From RGIG3009 sp045578625 (lineage in GTDB: Bacteria > Bacillota > Clostridia > Oscillospirales > Acutalibacteraceae): a stretch of DNA of 64,000 bases. How positions within the stretch are numbered: the stretch's first letter is position 1; each line of letters starts with the position of its first letter. The DNA lies in assembly GCA_045578625.1 (NCBI GenBank), contig JAZNKN010000011.1, forward strand, positions 25,980 through 89,979. The letters are read 5' to 3'. Of the stretch, positions 50,011 through 58,847 are shown in pieces. A program made the translations under genes and the position numbers. The notes under the pieces are model-generated. The model was given only the letters and a program-made list of their open reading frames with translations, did not search any database and was not told the origin of the DNA.

Positions 50011-51126
50011 TTGCCGATCGGACTGTATCTGCACGTTCCGTTTTGTGTGTCCAAATGCCCCTACTGCGATTTTTATTCCGTAGCCGCTACCGACCTGCAG
50101 CTGGACGGATACACCGAGGCGTTAGAGCGCTCGCTTTCCGATTGGGCGGCAAAGACCGACGAAACGGCAGACACCTTGTATTTTGGAGGTGGCACCCCCT
50201 CCCTGCTCGGCGGTAAACGACTGGCGCGGCTAACCGAAACGGCGCGCCGTCTGTTTTCGATTGCTGATGATGCGGAGATCACGTTGGAAGCCAACCCCGG
50301 CGATTCGCTCCACGAGGTGTTTTCTGCCTTTGCGGCGGCGGGCGGCAACCGCTTATCGCTCGGAATGCAGGCCGCCGATGACCGTCTGCTGCAGCTGCTC
50401 GGGCGGCGGCACACGGTAGCGCAGGTGGACAGCGCCATCCGCGCGGCGCAGGCTGCCGGCATCCGCAACTATTCACTGGATCTGATGCTCGGCATACCGG
50501 AACAGACTCCTGCAGACGTCGCCACGGCGGCAAAGCGTTGTGCCGAGTGGAGTGCTTCTCACGTGTCTGCGTATCTGCTCAAATTAGAAAGCGGCACGCC
50601 GTTTGGTATCACTCCCCCATCGCTTCCCGACGAGGATGCCGCGGTAACGCTGTACCACACGGCCGCCGAAGCATTGGAACGTCACGGCTACCGTCAGTAT
50701 GAGATCTCAAACTTTGCCGTACCCGGTCGCGAGAGCCGCCACAACACGAAATACTGGAATCTTGACCCCTACCTCGGTATCGGTCCGTCTGCGCACTCCT
50801 TTTTGGGCGGTCGCCGCTTCGCCTATCCGCGCTCGCTGCCCGATTTTTTGGACGGCAAGCCGCCGGTAGAGGAATGTGCCGAGCCCGGCGATATCCGTGA
50901 AAACTCCCCCGAGGAATACGCGATGCTGAGGCTGCGGCTAACCGACGGTCTGCGTGAGGACGCGTTCCGCCAACGCTTTGGTGTATCCATCCCTGCCCTG
51001 TGGCGGCAGCGTGCCGCGTCGCTTCCCACCGACTTGGTCATCTGCGACGGCGACGGTATCCGCCTGACACGCGACGGCTTTTTGGTGTCCAACGCCATTC
51101 TGTCGCGGCTGCTCACCCCGGCATGA
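50011..51126 (+). CDS. hemW: HemW, radical SAM heme chaperone
   Basis: 371 aa from TTG 50011 (AAGGAGG nine bases upstream). Protein related to oxygen-independent coproporphyrinogen oxidase but acting in heme insertion. The radical SAM cluster motif is FCVSKCPYCDFYS, followed by LYFGGGTPSLL and the typical GMQAADDRLLQLLGRRHT and YEISNFAVPGRESRHNTKYW blocks. Lacks the extra N-terminal part of HemN, so HemW is preferred. Confidence 0.93.
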   Translation: MPIGLYLHVPFCVSKCPYCDFYSVAATDLQLDGYTEALERSLSDWAAKTDETADTLYFGGGTPSLLGGKRLARLTETARRLFSIADDAEITLEANPGDSLHEVFSAFAAAGGNRLSLGMQAADDRLLQLLGRRHTVAQVDSAIRAAQAAGIRNYSLDLMLGIPEQTPADVATAAKRCAEWSASHVSAYLLKLESGTPFGITPPSLPDEDAAVTLYHTAAEALERHGYRQYEISNFAVPGRESRHNTKYWNLDPYLGIGPSAHSFLGGRRFAYPRSLPDFLDGKPPVEECAEPGDIRENSPEEYAMLRLRLTDGLREDAFRQRFGVSIPALWRQRAASLPTDLVICDGDGIRLTRDGFLVSNAILSRLLTPA

Positions 51127-51130
51127 TCTC

Positions 51131-51158
51131 TTAACAATTTGCCTACCGGCGGTATAAT
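51131..51158 (+). promoter_or_regulatory. Promoter of the alpha/beta hydrolase gene
   Basis: -35 TTAACA (51131-51136), 16 bases, -10 TATAAT (51153-51158). Confidence 0.7.
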
Positions 51159-51192
51159 ACAAAGGTAATCACATATCAAAGGAGAATGGACT

Positions 51193-51912
51193 ATGTATGA
51201 TAACGCTGTGATCGACCGCTTCGTATACGAGGGTCGGGAAGCCATTGTTGTGCATCCGACCGCGCCCTCCAACGGTCGTTGGCTCTGGAAAGCCGAATAT
51301 TACGATGCCTTTCCGAATTTTGAGGAAGCGATGGTCGCCAAGGGCTATCACGTTTGCTATCTGGGTCATCCCACGCGCTGGGCTCCCGACAGCGAGGTCG
51401 AGGTCAGCGCCGCTTTCCTGCGGTATGTGGCCGAGACCTACAAGTTGGAGACCCGCGGCATCGCCGTGGGTATGAGCTGCGGCGGCTTGATGTCCGCCCG
51501 TCTGGCCGAGACTTACCCCGAACTGATCGCCGTGCTGTATCTGGATGCACCGGTGATGAACATCCTGAGCTTGGCCGGTCTGGGCGAGGCTTCGTATGTC
51601 GAGCAGTTCCACCGCGAGTTGGTAGACACCTACGGCTTCAACAAGTGCTCGCTCGTCGCATTCCGCGGCAGCCCCATCGACAATATGAAACCGCTGCTTG
51701 AGCATCGCATTCCGGTAATGATGGTCTACGGAAACGCTGACGACGTGGTCATCTACGCCGAAAATGGCAAGGTTCTGGAGGATTACTACCGTGCCAACGG
51801 CGGTACCATTCAGGTCATCTGCAAGTCGATGTGCAATCATCATCCGCACGGTCTGGATGATCCGCAGCCCATCATCGACTTTGTCGAAGCGCATTACGGC
51901 GAAGCGATCTGA
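51193..51912 (+). CDS. Alpha/beta hydrolase family protein
   Basis: 239 aa. Nucleophile elbow GMSCGGLMSA (Ser near residue 96), followed by ELIAVLYLDAPVMN, and the C-terminal catalytic His region CNHHPHGLDDPQPI with the acid around VMMVYGNADDVV (Asp). Not secreted. The substrate is unknown; similar clostridial proteins are annotated as putative esterases or peptidases. AAAGGAGA precedes the ATG. Confidence 0.82.
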   Translation: MYDNAVIDRFVYEGREAIVVHPTAPSNGRWLWKAEYYDAFPNFEEAMVAKGYHVCYLGHPTRWAPDSEVEVSAAFLRYVAETYKLETRGIAVGMSCGGLMSARLAETYPELIAVLYLDAPVMNILSLAGLGEASYVEQFHRELVDTYGFNKCSLVAFRGSPIDNMKPLLEHRIPVMMVYGNADDVVIYAENGKVLEDYYRANGGTIQVICKSMCNHHPHGLDDPQPIIDFVEAHYGEAI

Positions 51913-51922
51913 CAAAACGACA

Positions 51923-51954
51923 AAACGCCATCCGACAGCTGTCGGATGGCGTTT
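51923..51954. terminator. Bidirectional terminator
   Basis: Perfect AAACGCCATCCGAC / GTCGGATGGCGTTT stem, four-base loop, between convergent genes. Confidence 0.88.
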
Positions 51955-51955
51955 T

Positions 51956-52867
51956 TTATAGACTGCGCAGTTTTGTAAGATAGGCTTCAAAATACGGTGG
52001 CAAGCCACTGTCAAATTCCAGATACGCACCGGTGACCGGATGAATAAAGCCGATACAGCGTGCGTGCAGGCACTGCCCCTGCAGCTCTGCGGGCTGCTTG
52101 ATCCCACCGTACACCGCGTCCCCCGCGACCGGATGCCCCAGATACGCCATATGAACACGGATCTGGTGGGTGCGCCCCGTTTCGAGCTTCAGCCGTAGAT
52201 ACGAATACCCGGGAAACTCCTCCAGTACGGTATAGTGCGTAACCGCGTGCTTGCTGTTACGCTCGGTGACCGCCATTTTTTTGCGATGCACCGGATGACG
52301 ACCGATGGGCGCGTTGACCGTTCCCTCTCGCTCGCGCAGATGACCGACGATCACCGCTTCGTATACGCGGGTGAAGCTGTGCTCCTTGATCTGTTCCGCC
52401 AGTCCTTGATGTGCGCGATCGTTCTTCGCTACGATCAACAAACCACTGGTGTCCTTATCAATGCGGTGAACGATGCCGGGACGCATCACGCCATTGATGC
52501 CGGACAGCCCCTCAGGGCAGTGCGCCAACAGCGCATTGACCAGTGTACCGTCGGGGTTACCCGCCGCCGGATGCACGACCATCCCTTTGGGCTTGTTGAC
52601 CACCAGCAGATCGGTATCCTCATACACAATATCCAGCGGAATATCCTGCGGCTGCGCCTCACACGGCTGCAGCTCCGGAATCACCACCGTGACCACGGCA
52701 TGTTGAGAGAGACGGGCGCTTTTTGCAAGCGCCCGTCCGTTGACCGTTACATTTCCTTGTTCCAACCATTTCTGTGCGGCCGCGCGTGTGATCGACAGCG
52801 CCTCCGACAAAAACCGGTCAGCACGTTCCCCCTCAGCTTCCGGAGGAATCGTCAGTTGCTTTTCCAT
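51956..52867 (-). CDS. rluD: RluD-family ribosomal large-subunit pseudouridine synthase
   Basis: 303 aa. Modifies uridines of 23S rRNA helix 69. N-terminal S4 RNA-binding domain (ADRFLSEALSITRAAAQKWLEQ), then catalytic HRIDKDTSGLLIVAKN (active Asp) and HQIRVHMAYLGHPVAGD. Overlaps lspA by 35 bases, the common lspA-rluD pair. Confidence 0.93.
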   Translation of the reverse strand: MEKQLTIPPEAEGERADRFLSEALSITRAAAQKWLEQGNVTVNGRALAKSARLSQHAVVTVVIPELQPCEAQPQDIPLDIVYEDTDLLVVNKPKGMVVHPAAGNPDGTLVNALLAHCPEGLSGINGVMRPGIVHRIDKDTSGLLIVAKNDRAHQGLAEQIKEHSFTRVYEAVIVGHLREREGTVNAPIGRHPVHRKKMAVTERNSKHAVTHYTVLEEFPGYSYLRLKLETGRTHQIRVHMAYLGHPVAGDAVYGGIKQPAELQGQCLHARCIGFIHPVTGAYLEFDSGLPPYFEAYLTKLRSL

Positions 52868-53342
52868 GAGCAGCCTCCGACGGTTCTTTATCTTCGTAAA
52901 CGAAGCAGAAGAATATCAGCAGCAATACCGAGCCGACAACGACCAGACAATCCGCTACGTTGAACACAGGGAAATTCATAAAGGTAACCTGCAGAAAATC
53001 CACCACGTAGCCCTGCACCAAGCGGTCGATCAGATTGCCGACACCGCCCGCCAGGATCAAGGTAGCACTGACGTTGAACAGCTTGTAGCGACGAAACCGA
53101 CCAAACAGCAAAAACGCCGCCAAAGCCACCATAATGATCAACGTGACCACGATCAAAAACCACCGTTCACCTGAAAGGATGCTGAATGCGGCGCCGGTGT
53201 TTTCCTCATAGGAAAGCTCCAGCACGCGCGGTATGACCGTGACCGCTTCTTTGTTTCTGAGATACATAACAGCCAGCCATTTGGTGAGCTGGTCCAAGCC
53301 GACCAACACCGCCGTTATAGCCAGGATCATGCATTGAAACAT
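52833..53342 (-). CDS. lspA: Lipoprotein signal peptidase II
   Basis: 169 aa, four membrane segments. Cuts the signal peptide of lipoproteins after lipidation, including those in this window. The aspartyl site is formed by GGVGNLIDRLVQGYVVDF and FPVFNVADCLVVVGS. ATG 53342 follows AGGAGG. A charged cytoplasmic tail is slightly long for the family. Confidence 0.95.
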   Translation of the reverse strand: MFQCMILAITAVLVGLDQLTKWLAVMYLRNKEAVTVIPRVLELSYEENTGAAFSILSGERWFLIVVTLIIMVALAAFLLFGRFRRYKLFNVSATLILAGGVGNLIDRLVQGYVVDFLQVTFMNFPVFNVADCLVVVGSVLLLIFFCFVYEDKEPSEAAHGKATDDSSGS

Positions 53343-53354
53343 GGGAACCTCCTG

Positions 53355-56150
53355 TTACAGGCCGAGCAGCGCTGCGCAACGCGCGCACACACCGGCGCTT
53401 TCTCCGTCCTCCTTGACGGTGTCGCTGTACGACCAGCAGCGGCAGCACTTGCCGCCATCCGCGTGAGCCACCGAGACGGACAGACCGTCCACCTCGCCGG
53501 TGTACTCGCCCTGGCCCTCGCTCGTCACAATGACCTGCGATACGATCAGCACGGTGGGCAGCAGTTCCTCCACGGACTGCACGAACGGCAGCAGCTCGGG
53601 CGTACAATACAGCGTGACCTTGGCCTCCAGCGAACTGCCGATGACCTTGGCGGTACGCGCGGTCTCCAGCACCTTCTGCACGTCCTCACGGATGGCGTGG
53701 ATGCGGGACCACCTCTCCTCAAACGCCGGATCGGACGTCAACTTAGGCTGCGGGATATCGTTAAGCAGCACCGAACGGGCATCCTCTTCCTTGGTATGCG
53801 GCATAAACGACCAGATCTCCTCCGCGGTGAACGCGAGGATCGGTGCCAGCATACGGGTAAGCGTGTTGAGGATGCGGTAGATCGCCGTCTGAGCGGCACG
53901 GCGCTTTTCGCCGTCCTTCGCTTCAACGTACAGACGATCCTTCAGCACGTCCAGATAGAAGTTGGACAGATCCACTACGCAGAAATGATGCATCGCATAG
54001 AACGCATCATGGAACTCGTAATTCTCATACGCCTCGCGTACGGTCGCCACGACCTGCTCCAGACGGAGCAGCGCAAAGCGGTCGATATCCAGCAACTTAT
54101 CATCCGACACGCAATCGGTGTTGGGATCGAAGTCGTGCAGATTACCGAGAATATAGCGTGCGGTATTGCGCACCTTGCGATACGCCTCGGACAGCTGCTT
54201 CAGAATGTCCTTGGACAGACGGACGTCCACACGGTAATCCAACGACGCGACCCACAGACGCAGGATCTCGGCGCCGTAATCCTTGATGACCTCGTCCGGC
54301 GAGATGGCGTTGCCCAACGACTTGTGCATCGCCTTACCCTCGCCGTCCACGACCCAGCCGGGGGTCAGAACCGCCTTGTACGGCGCTTTGCCGGTGCAGG
54401 CCACCGAGGTCAGCAGCGAGGATTGGAACCATCCGCGATACTGGTCAGCACCTTCCATATACAGGTCAGCCGGCCAAGTCAGCTCCGGACGCTCCTGCAG
54501 CACAGCCGCGTGCGTGGAACCGGAGTCAAACCACACGTCCATGATATCGCTTTCTTTGCGGAAGTGGTGACCGCCGCAATGCGGGCAGGTCGCACCCTCC
54601 GGCAGGATCTCATCGGCTTCGTGGGTATACCAGCCGTTGGAGCCTTCCCGACGGAACAGTTCGGAAACCGACTTGATAAACTCGCCGTCAATAACGGGCT
54701 TGCCACACTCCTCGCAATAGAAGATCGGGATCGGCACGCCCCACAGACGCTGACGCGAAATACACCAGTCACTGCGTTCACGCACCATCGAGGTGATACG
54801 ATCCTCGCCCCACGACGGCAGCCATTTAACTTCCTGAATGGCGCGCACGGCGTCGTCCTTGAAACTGTCCACCGAACAGAACCACTGATCCGTCGCACGG
54901 AACAGTACCGGCTTCTTGCAGCGCCAGCAATGCGGATACTGGTGAACGATCTTCTTCATCGCGAGCAGCGAACCGGTCTTATCCATGTGAATGGCGATGG
55001 CCTTGTTCGCCTCGTCGGTGGTCATACCCGCACAGATGGGGCCGGCCTCCTCGGTCATACGACCCTGGCTGTCCACCGGCACGACCATGCCGATCTCCTC
55101 ATACTTCTTGCAAATATTAAAGTCATCCACACCGTGGCCGGGAGCCGTGTGGACACAGCCCGTACCGCTCTCCAGCGTGACGTGATCGCCCACGATGATG
55201 AGCGACTCGCGGTCAAGGAACGGATGACGCGCCGTCATGTACTCCAGTTCCTGCCCGGTGAAGGTGGCAAGAACCGTATAGTCCGCGATGCCGGCAGCCG
55301 CCAGCGTCTCTTCGGTCAGTGCTTCGGCCAGAATGTAGATCTCCTCGCCGCAACGGACCGCCTGATAGGTAAAGTTCGGACCCAGACAGATCGCCAGGTT
55401 GGCCGGCAGCGTCCAGGTAGTGGTCGTCCAGATCACGAAGGAGGTCTTGGACGGATCCACGCCCTTGGCAGACAGCACACCGCGCTCATCCGCCACCGGG
55501 AATTTGACATACACCGAATAGCACGGATCCTCCGCGTATTCGATCTCCGCCTCTGCCAGCGCGGTACCGCACTCCGAGCACCAGTAGACCGGCTTGAGGC
55601 CTTTATAAATATAGCCCTTGGTCGCCATTTCGCCAAACACTTCGATCTGGCGCGCCTCAAAATCGGGGCGCAGCGTCACGTAGGGGTTCTCCCAATCGCC
55701 CAGCACACCCAGACGCTTGAACTGCTCGGTCTGGTCGTGGATATAGCTCTGAGCAAAATCACGGCAGATGTCGCGCAGCTCGACCGGCGACATCGACATC
55801 GCCTTTTCCGTGCCGACCTTGGCACGGGCCTTTAGCTCGATCGGCAGACCGTGCGTATCAAAGCCCGGCACAAACGGCGACTGATAGCCCGCCATGTTGC
55901 GGTACCGCACGATCATATCCTTGATGATCTTGTTCAGTGCCGTGCCGATGTGAATGTTGCCGTTGGCATACGGAGGGCCATCGTGCAGCACAAAATGAGG
56001 CTTGCCCTCATTTTTCTTGATGATCTCCTCGTAGATATGCTCGTTGTCCCACTTCTCCAAGAATTGCGGCTCACGCTGCGGCAGATTGCCGCGCATGGGG
56101 AATTCGGTCTGGGGTAGATTCAAAGTCTGATTGTAATCCTGCTGTTGCAT
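53355..56150 (-). CDS. ileS: Isoleucyl-tRNA synthetase
   Basis: 931 aa from ATG 56150 (AAAGGAGA before it). Class I synthetase: the HIGH site reads NIHIGTALNKI and the KMSKS site reads GKAMHKSLGN, both variant. The editing domain is present (PSKTSFVIWTTTTWTLPANLAI and GTGCVHTAPGHGVDDFN), as is the C-terminal zinc finger CCRCWSYSD with CARC. Full length. Between divIVA and lspA in the usual Gram-positive order. Confidence 0.97.
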   Translation of the reverse strand: MQQQDYNQTLNLPQTEFPMRGNLPQREPQFLEKWDNEHIYEEIIKKNEGKPHFVLHDGPPYANGNIHIGTALNKIIKDMIVRYRNMAGYQSPFVPGFDTHGLPIELKARAKVGTEKAMSMSPVELRDICRDFAQSYIHDQTEQFKRLGVLGDWENPYVTLRPDFEARQIEVFGEMATKGYIYKGLKPVYWCSECGTALAEAEIEYAEDPCYSVYVKFPVADERGVLSAKGVDPSKTSFVIWTTTTWTLPANLAICLGPNFTYQAVRCGEEIYILAEALTEETLAAAGIADYTVLATFTGQELEYMTARHPFLDRESLIIVGDHVTLESGTGCVHTAPGHGVDDFNICKKYEEIGMVVPVDSQGRMTEEAGPICAGMTTDEANKAIAIHMDKTGSLLAMKKIVHQYPHCWRCKKPVLFRATDQWFCSVDSFKDDAVRAIQEVKWLPSWGEDRITSMVRERSDWCISRQRLWGVPIPIFYCEECGKPVIDGEFIKSVSELFRREGSNGWYTHEADEILPEGATCPHCGGHHFRKESDIMDVWFDSGSTHAAVLQERPELTWPADLYMEGADQYRGWFQSSLLTSVACTGKAPYKAVLTPGWVVDGEGKAMHKSLGNAISPDEVIKDYGAEILRLWVASLDYRVDVRLSKDILKQLSEAYRKVRNTARYILGNLHDFDPNTDCVSDDKLLDIDRFALLRLEQVVATVREAYENYEFHDAFYAMHHFCVVDLSNFYLDVLKDRLYVEAKDGEKRRAAQTAIYRILNTLTRMLAPILAFTAEEIWSFMPHTKEEDARSVLLNDIPQPKLTSDPAFEERWSRIHAIREDVQKVLETARTAKVIGSSLEAKVTLYCTPELLPFVQSVEELLPTVLIVSQVIVTSEGQGEYTGEVDGLSVSVAHADGGKCCRCWSYSDTVKEDGESAGVCARCAALLGL

Positions 56151-56178
56151 TGTTTTATCTCCTTTGGCAGACGGTTTT

Positions 56179-56892
56179 TTACTTGCGCTTTCTGCGGCGA
56201 GGGGTGGGCTCGTCGTCATCGTCTGCGCTGATGTCGTAGTCATTGCCGAACTTCAAATTGGAAAAGCGGGAGACCGGCTTGAGCTCTTGCTCCTGCGCCG
56301 GCACGGTGACGACCTCCTCGACCGGAGGGGCCACGATCACGTCCTCATCGGCGGGAGTCGCTTCCTCGACCGGTGCGGGGATCTCCTGCGTTACCTCGAC
56401 AGGTGCTTCCTCGACCGCCTCTGCAGGCTCCTCCGCCACCGGAGCAGCCTCCGGCTCGGGAAGCAGGCGGATCATCTCCAGATGCTCCTTGTACAGTGCC
56501 AGCATCCGCTCCTTAAACGCAGCAACCTCGCGCTGAACACGCTCCAACTCGTCTCTCTGCTCATTAATGTGACCCAGAGCATCCTTGCGAATGCTCTCCG
56601 CTTCCAGCTGAGCCGCCTCCACGATCTGTCTGGCTTTTTGCTCCGCCTCACGGATCACGTTATCACCGGTGCGCTGTGCGTTGAGCAGCGCCGACCGAAT
56701 GCTGTCTTCATCGTTACGGTACTCCACCAGCTTATCGGCAAGCACCTTCATTTTTTGAGTGAGTTCCTCTTTCTCCTGCAGCAGCTGCTGTACCGTATCA
56801 GCACAAGCATCGATGAAATCATCCACTTCCTCGGCGCGATAACCGCGACCGCGATCAAATTCCACGTTGCGAATGTTATCCAATGTCATCAT
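56179..56892 (-). CDS. divIVA: DivIVA domain cell division protein
   Basis: 237 aa. N-terminal membrane-binding motif DIRN-like DNIRNVEFDRGRGYRAEEVDDF, followed by a long coiled coil (about 30-150) and a disordered acidic Pro/Glu-rich stretch (EEAPVEVTQEIPAPVEEATP) ending with RRRKRK. Marks curved membrane at poles and septum. ATG 56892 follows GGAG. Confidence 0.92.
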   Translation of the reverse strand: MMTLDNIRNVEFDRGRGYRAEEVDDFIDACADTVQQLLQEKEELTQKMKVLADKLVEYRNDEDSIRSALLNAQRTGDNVIREAEQKARQIVEAAQLEAESIRKDALGHINEQRDELERVQREVAAFKERMLALYKEHLEMIRLLPEPEAAPVAEEPAEAVEEAPVEVTQEIPAPVEEATPADEDVIVAPPVEEVVTVPAQEQELKPVSRFSNLKFGNDYDISADDDDEPTPRRRKRK

Positions 56893-56913
56893 AAGAACTC
56901 CTCCTTCAATGCG

Positions 56914-57678
56914 TTACACATATTGCTCCAAGCGAATGATCAAACGGCCCTTGCGTGTGGGAGGGCCGATCTGCGCCACCCGAAACCGACCGGCACCGCG
57001 AACCGACAGCACGTCACCTTCGCGCACCGTGGCCGACACCGACAACTCCGGCATATGGTTGACCGACACCGCACCCGCGTTGATCCGCCGCACCGCTTCC
57101 TCACGTGAGGTGCGCAGCGCGACGTGAAGCACGGCATCCAGACGCGGCGACGGCACAGTGTCCTGCAGCTCGCGAAACTCGCGCTGCACCGTGATCTCCC
57201 CTGTGTAGGGGTACTCCACCTTCACGCCCTCCGAGCCGATCTTGGTAACCGATTCGGCCAGAAACGGTGCCAGCTCCTCATCTACCAGTACCACGGTCAT
57301 ACCGGGGCGGCAGACGATGTCGCCCAGCTTGTCCCGACGGATGCCGGCGGCAAGCAGCGCACCCAAAAAGTCGCGGTGCGTCAGCGTGGCAGACGGGCGA
57401 TACCGAAACGCGATGGCACGAAGCGGGAAAAGTGCTTCGTCCGGCGGGATAAACGACGGGAAAATGCCCAAGATCGTGCGTTCCGCCTCCGGATAACCGC
57501 CGAAAAACAGGGCGTCGGACACACCCTTTTCATGCAAGACGGCTCGTGCCACCGCCTGCCGGTGTTCATCTAAGAAGCCGACAAAACGGGGGCACGAGCG
57601 TACGTTACACAGATGGCACGCATCCTCTACGCGGGCGCGCAGCAGCGCGTCCTCCTCGGATGCATCAGAAATACAGGC
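56914..57678 (-). CDS. ylmH: YlmH family S4-domain RNA-binding protein
   Basis: 254 aa from ATG 57678 inside the last codons of sepF; the longer frame upstream is sepF in another reading frame. YlmH family: FVGFLDEHRQAVARAVL, GGYPEAERTILGIFP and RDFLGALLAAGIRRDKLGDI, then the C-terminal S4 RNA-binding domain RTSREEAVRRINAGAVSVNH and VREGDVLSVRGAGRFRV. Involved in ribosome quality control and division in Bacillus relatives. Confidence 0.92.
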   Translation of the reverse strand, partial: ACISDASEEDALLRARVEDACHLCNVRSCPRFVGFLDEHRQAVARAVLHEKGVSDALFFGGYPEAERTILGIFPSFIPPDEALFPLRAIAFRYRPSATLTHRDFLGALLAAGIRRDKLGDIVCRPGMTVVLVDEELAPFLAESVTKIGSEGVKVEYPYTGEITVQREFRELQDTVPSPRLDAVLHVALRTSREEAVRRINAGAVSVNHMPELSVSATVREGDVLSVRGAGRFRVAQIGPPTRKGRLIIRLEQYV

Positions 57679-58102
57679 CATTGTTCTCCAGTTCATCCAA
57701 CAGATCGCCCATGAAGCCGACGTTGTAGGGCGTGATGATATAGGTGCAGTTGGCGACCTTCTTGATCTGGCCGTCGTTGGCATACGCCACACCGCTCAGG
57801 AAGTCCAGAATGCGGCGAGCCACGTCCTTGTTCGAGGACTCCAGATTCAGAACCACCGTACGCTTCGCGTTCAGGTGATCGGCGATGGTGCTGGCGTCGT
57901 CAAAGCGCTCCGGCTTGACGAGAACGACCTGCAGCTGCGCCGTGGCGTGGATGTTGACGACCTTGTTACCCTTGCGGGCGGCCTCCTGCTCTGCTGCGCG
58001 CTCCGAAGAACGGGACATCAGCTCCGTGCTGCCCTCGTCCTGAACTTCGCGCTCGTCCTCTGCATCACCGAGCAGATCCTGCAATTTTCCAAAAAGACCC
58101 AT
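57665..58102 (-). CDS. sepF: Cell division protein SepF
   Basis: 145 aa from ATG 58102 (AGGAGG eight bases upstream). N-terminal membrane helix MGLFGKLQDLLG, variable linker, SepF core (VVLVKPERFDDASTIADHLN, RTVVLNLESSNKDVARRILD, VGFMGDLLDELENNGLYF). FtsZ-associated ring protein. Confidence 0.94.
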   Translation of the reverse strand: MGLFGKLQDLLGDAEDEREVQDEGSTELMSRSSERAAEQEAARKGNKVVNIHATAQLQVVLVKPERFDDASTIADHLNAKRTVVLNLESSNKDVARRILDFLSGVAYANDGQIKKVANCTYIITPYNVGFMGDLLDELENNGLYF

Positions 58103-58118
58103 GGTTGTTTCCTCCTGC

Positions 58119-58847
58119 TTACTTTTTATAATCTCTTGCGCCGAAGATTGCCGAACCGATCCGAACCAATGTTGATCCTTCACGGATAGCTTCCACATAA
58201 TCCATTGACATTCCCATGGACAAGATCTCCATAGTTATATTATCTACGTTTTTGTCCCTAATGTCAATAAACAGTTTCCTCATTTGAGAAAAAATTGCAC
58301 GTTTTTCCCATTCTGTGGGCAAAATCGGCGGAATTGCCATCAATCCACGCACACGGATGCCCTGAAATGCAGCGATCGTGTGCAGCAGCTCCTCCACCCG
58401 CTCCGCAGGAACGCCGCTTTTGGAGGCCTCGTCACCGATGTTCACCTCCACCAATACGTCCACACAGCCCTGCGGTGTTTTAAGTGCCGCTTCGGACACA
58501 GCGCGCGCCAGATGCTCGCTGTCGATCGACTGGATCATATCCACCTGCCCGACGATGCGTTTGACCTTGTTGGTCTGCAGATGGCCGATCAGGTGGGCCT
58601 GCACGCCGTCAAGGTGAAGCGCATCCCGCTTTTCCAGAAACTCCTGAACGCGGTTCTCACCGATGCAATGGATACCGCACGCCAGTGCGGCGTTGATGCG
58701 CTCGGCCGGTACGGTCTTGGTGACGGCCATCAGCGTGACCTCGTCACGCGAGCGCCCCGCCGCGACGCAGGCGTTTTGGATCTGTTCCTCGATCCGCTGC
58801 AAATTGTCGCAGATATAGGCGCACTCACTTGACAAGCTTTCCGTCAT
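58119..58847 (-). CDS. yggS: YggS family PLP homeostasis protein
   Basis: 242 aa from ATG 58847; further upstream the frame belongs to the preceding gene. PLPBP-type fold holding pyridoxal phosphate: VTLMAVTKTVPAERI (Lys that binds PLP), GENRVQEFLEKRD, HLIGHLQTNKV, LVEVNIGDEASKSGV, LSMGMSMDYVEAIREGSTLVRIGSAIFG. Position before sepF matches Gram-positive order (ylmE). Confidence 0.94.
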   Translation of the reverse strand: MTESLSSECAYICDNLQRIEEQIQNACVAAGRSRDEVTLMAVTKTVPAERINAALACGIHCIGENRVQEFLEKRDALHLDGVQAHLIGHLQTNKVKRIVGQVDMIQSIDSEHLARAVSEAALKTPQGCVDVLVEVNIGDEASKSGVPAERVEELLHTIAAFQGIRVRGLMAIPPILPTEWEKRAIFSQMRKLFIDIRDKNVDNITMEILSMGMSMDYVEAIREGSTLVRIGSAIFGARDYKK

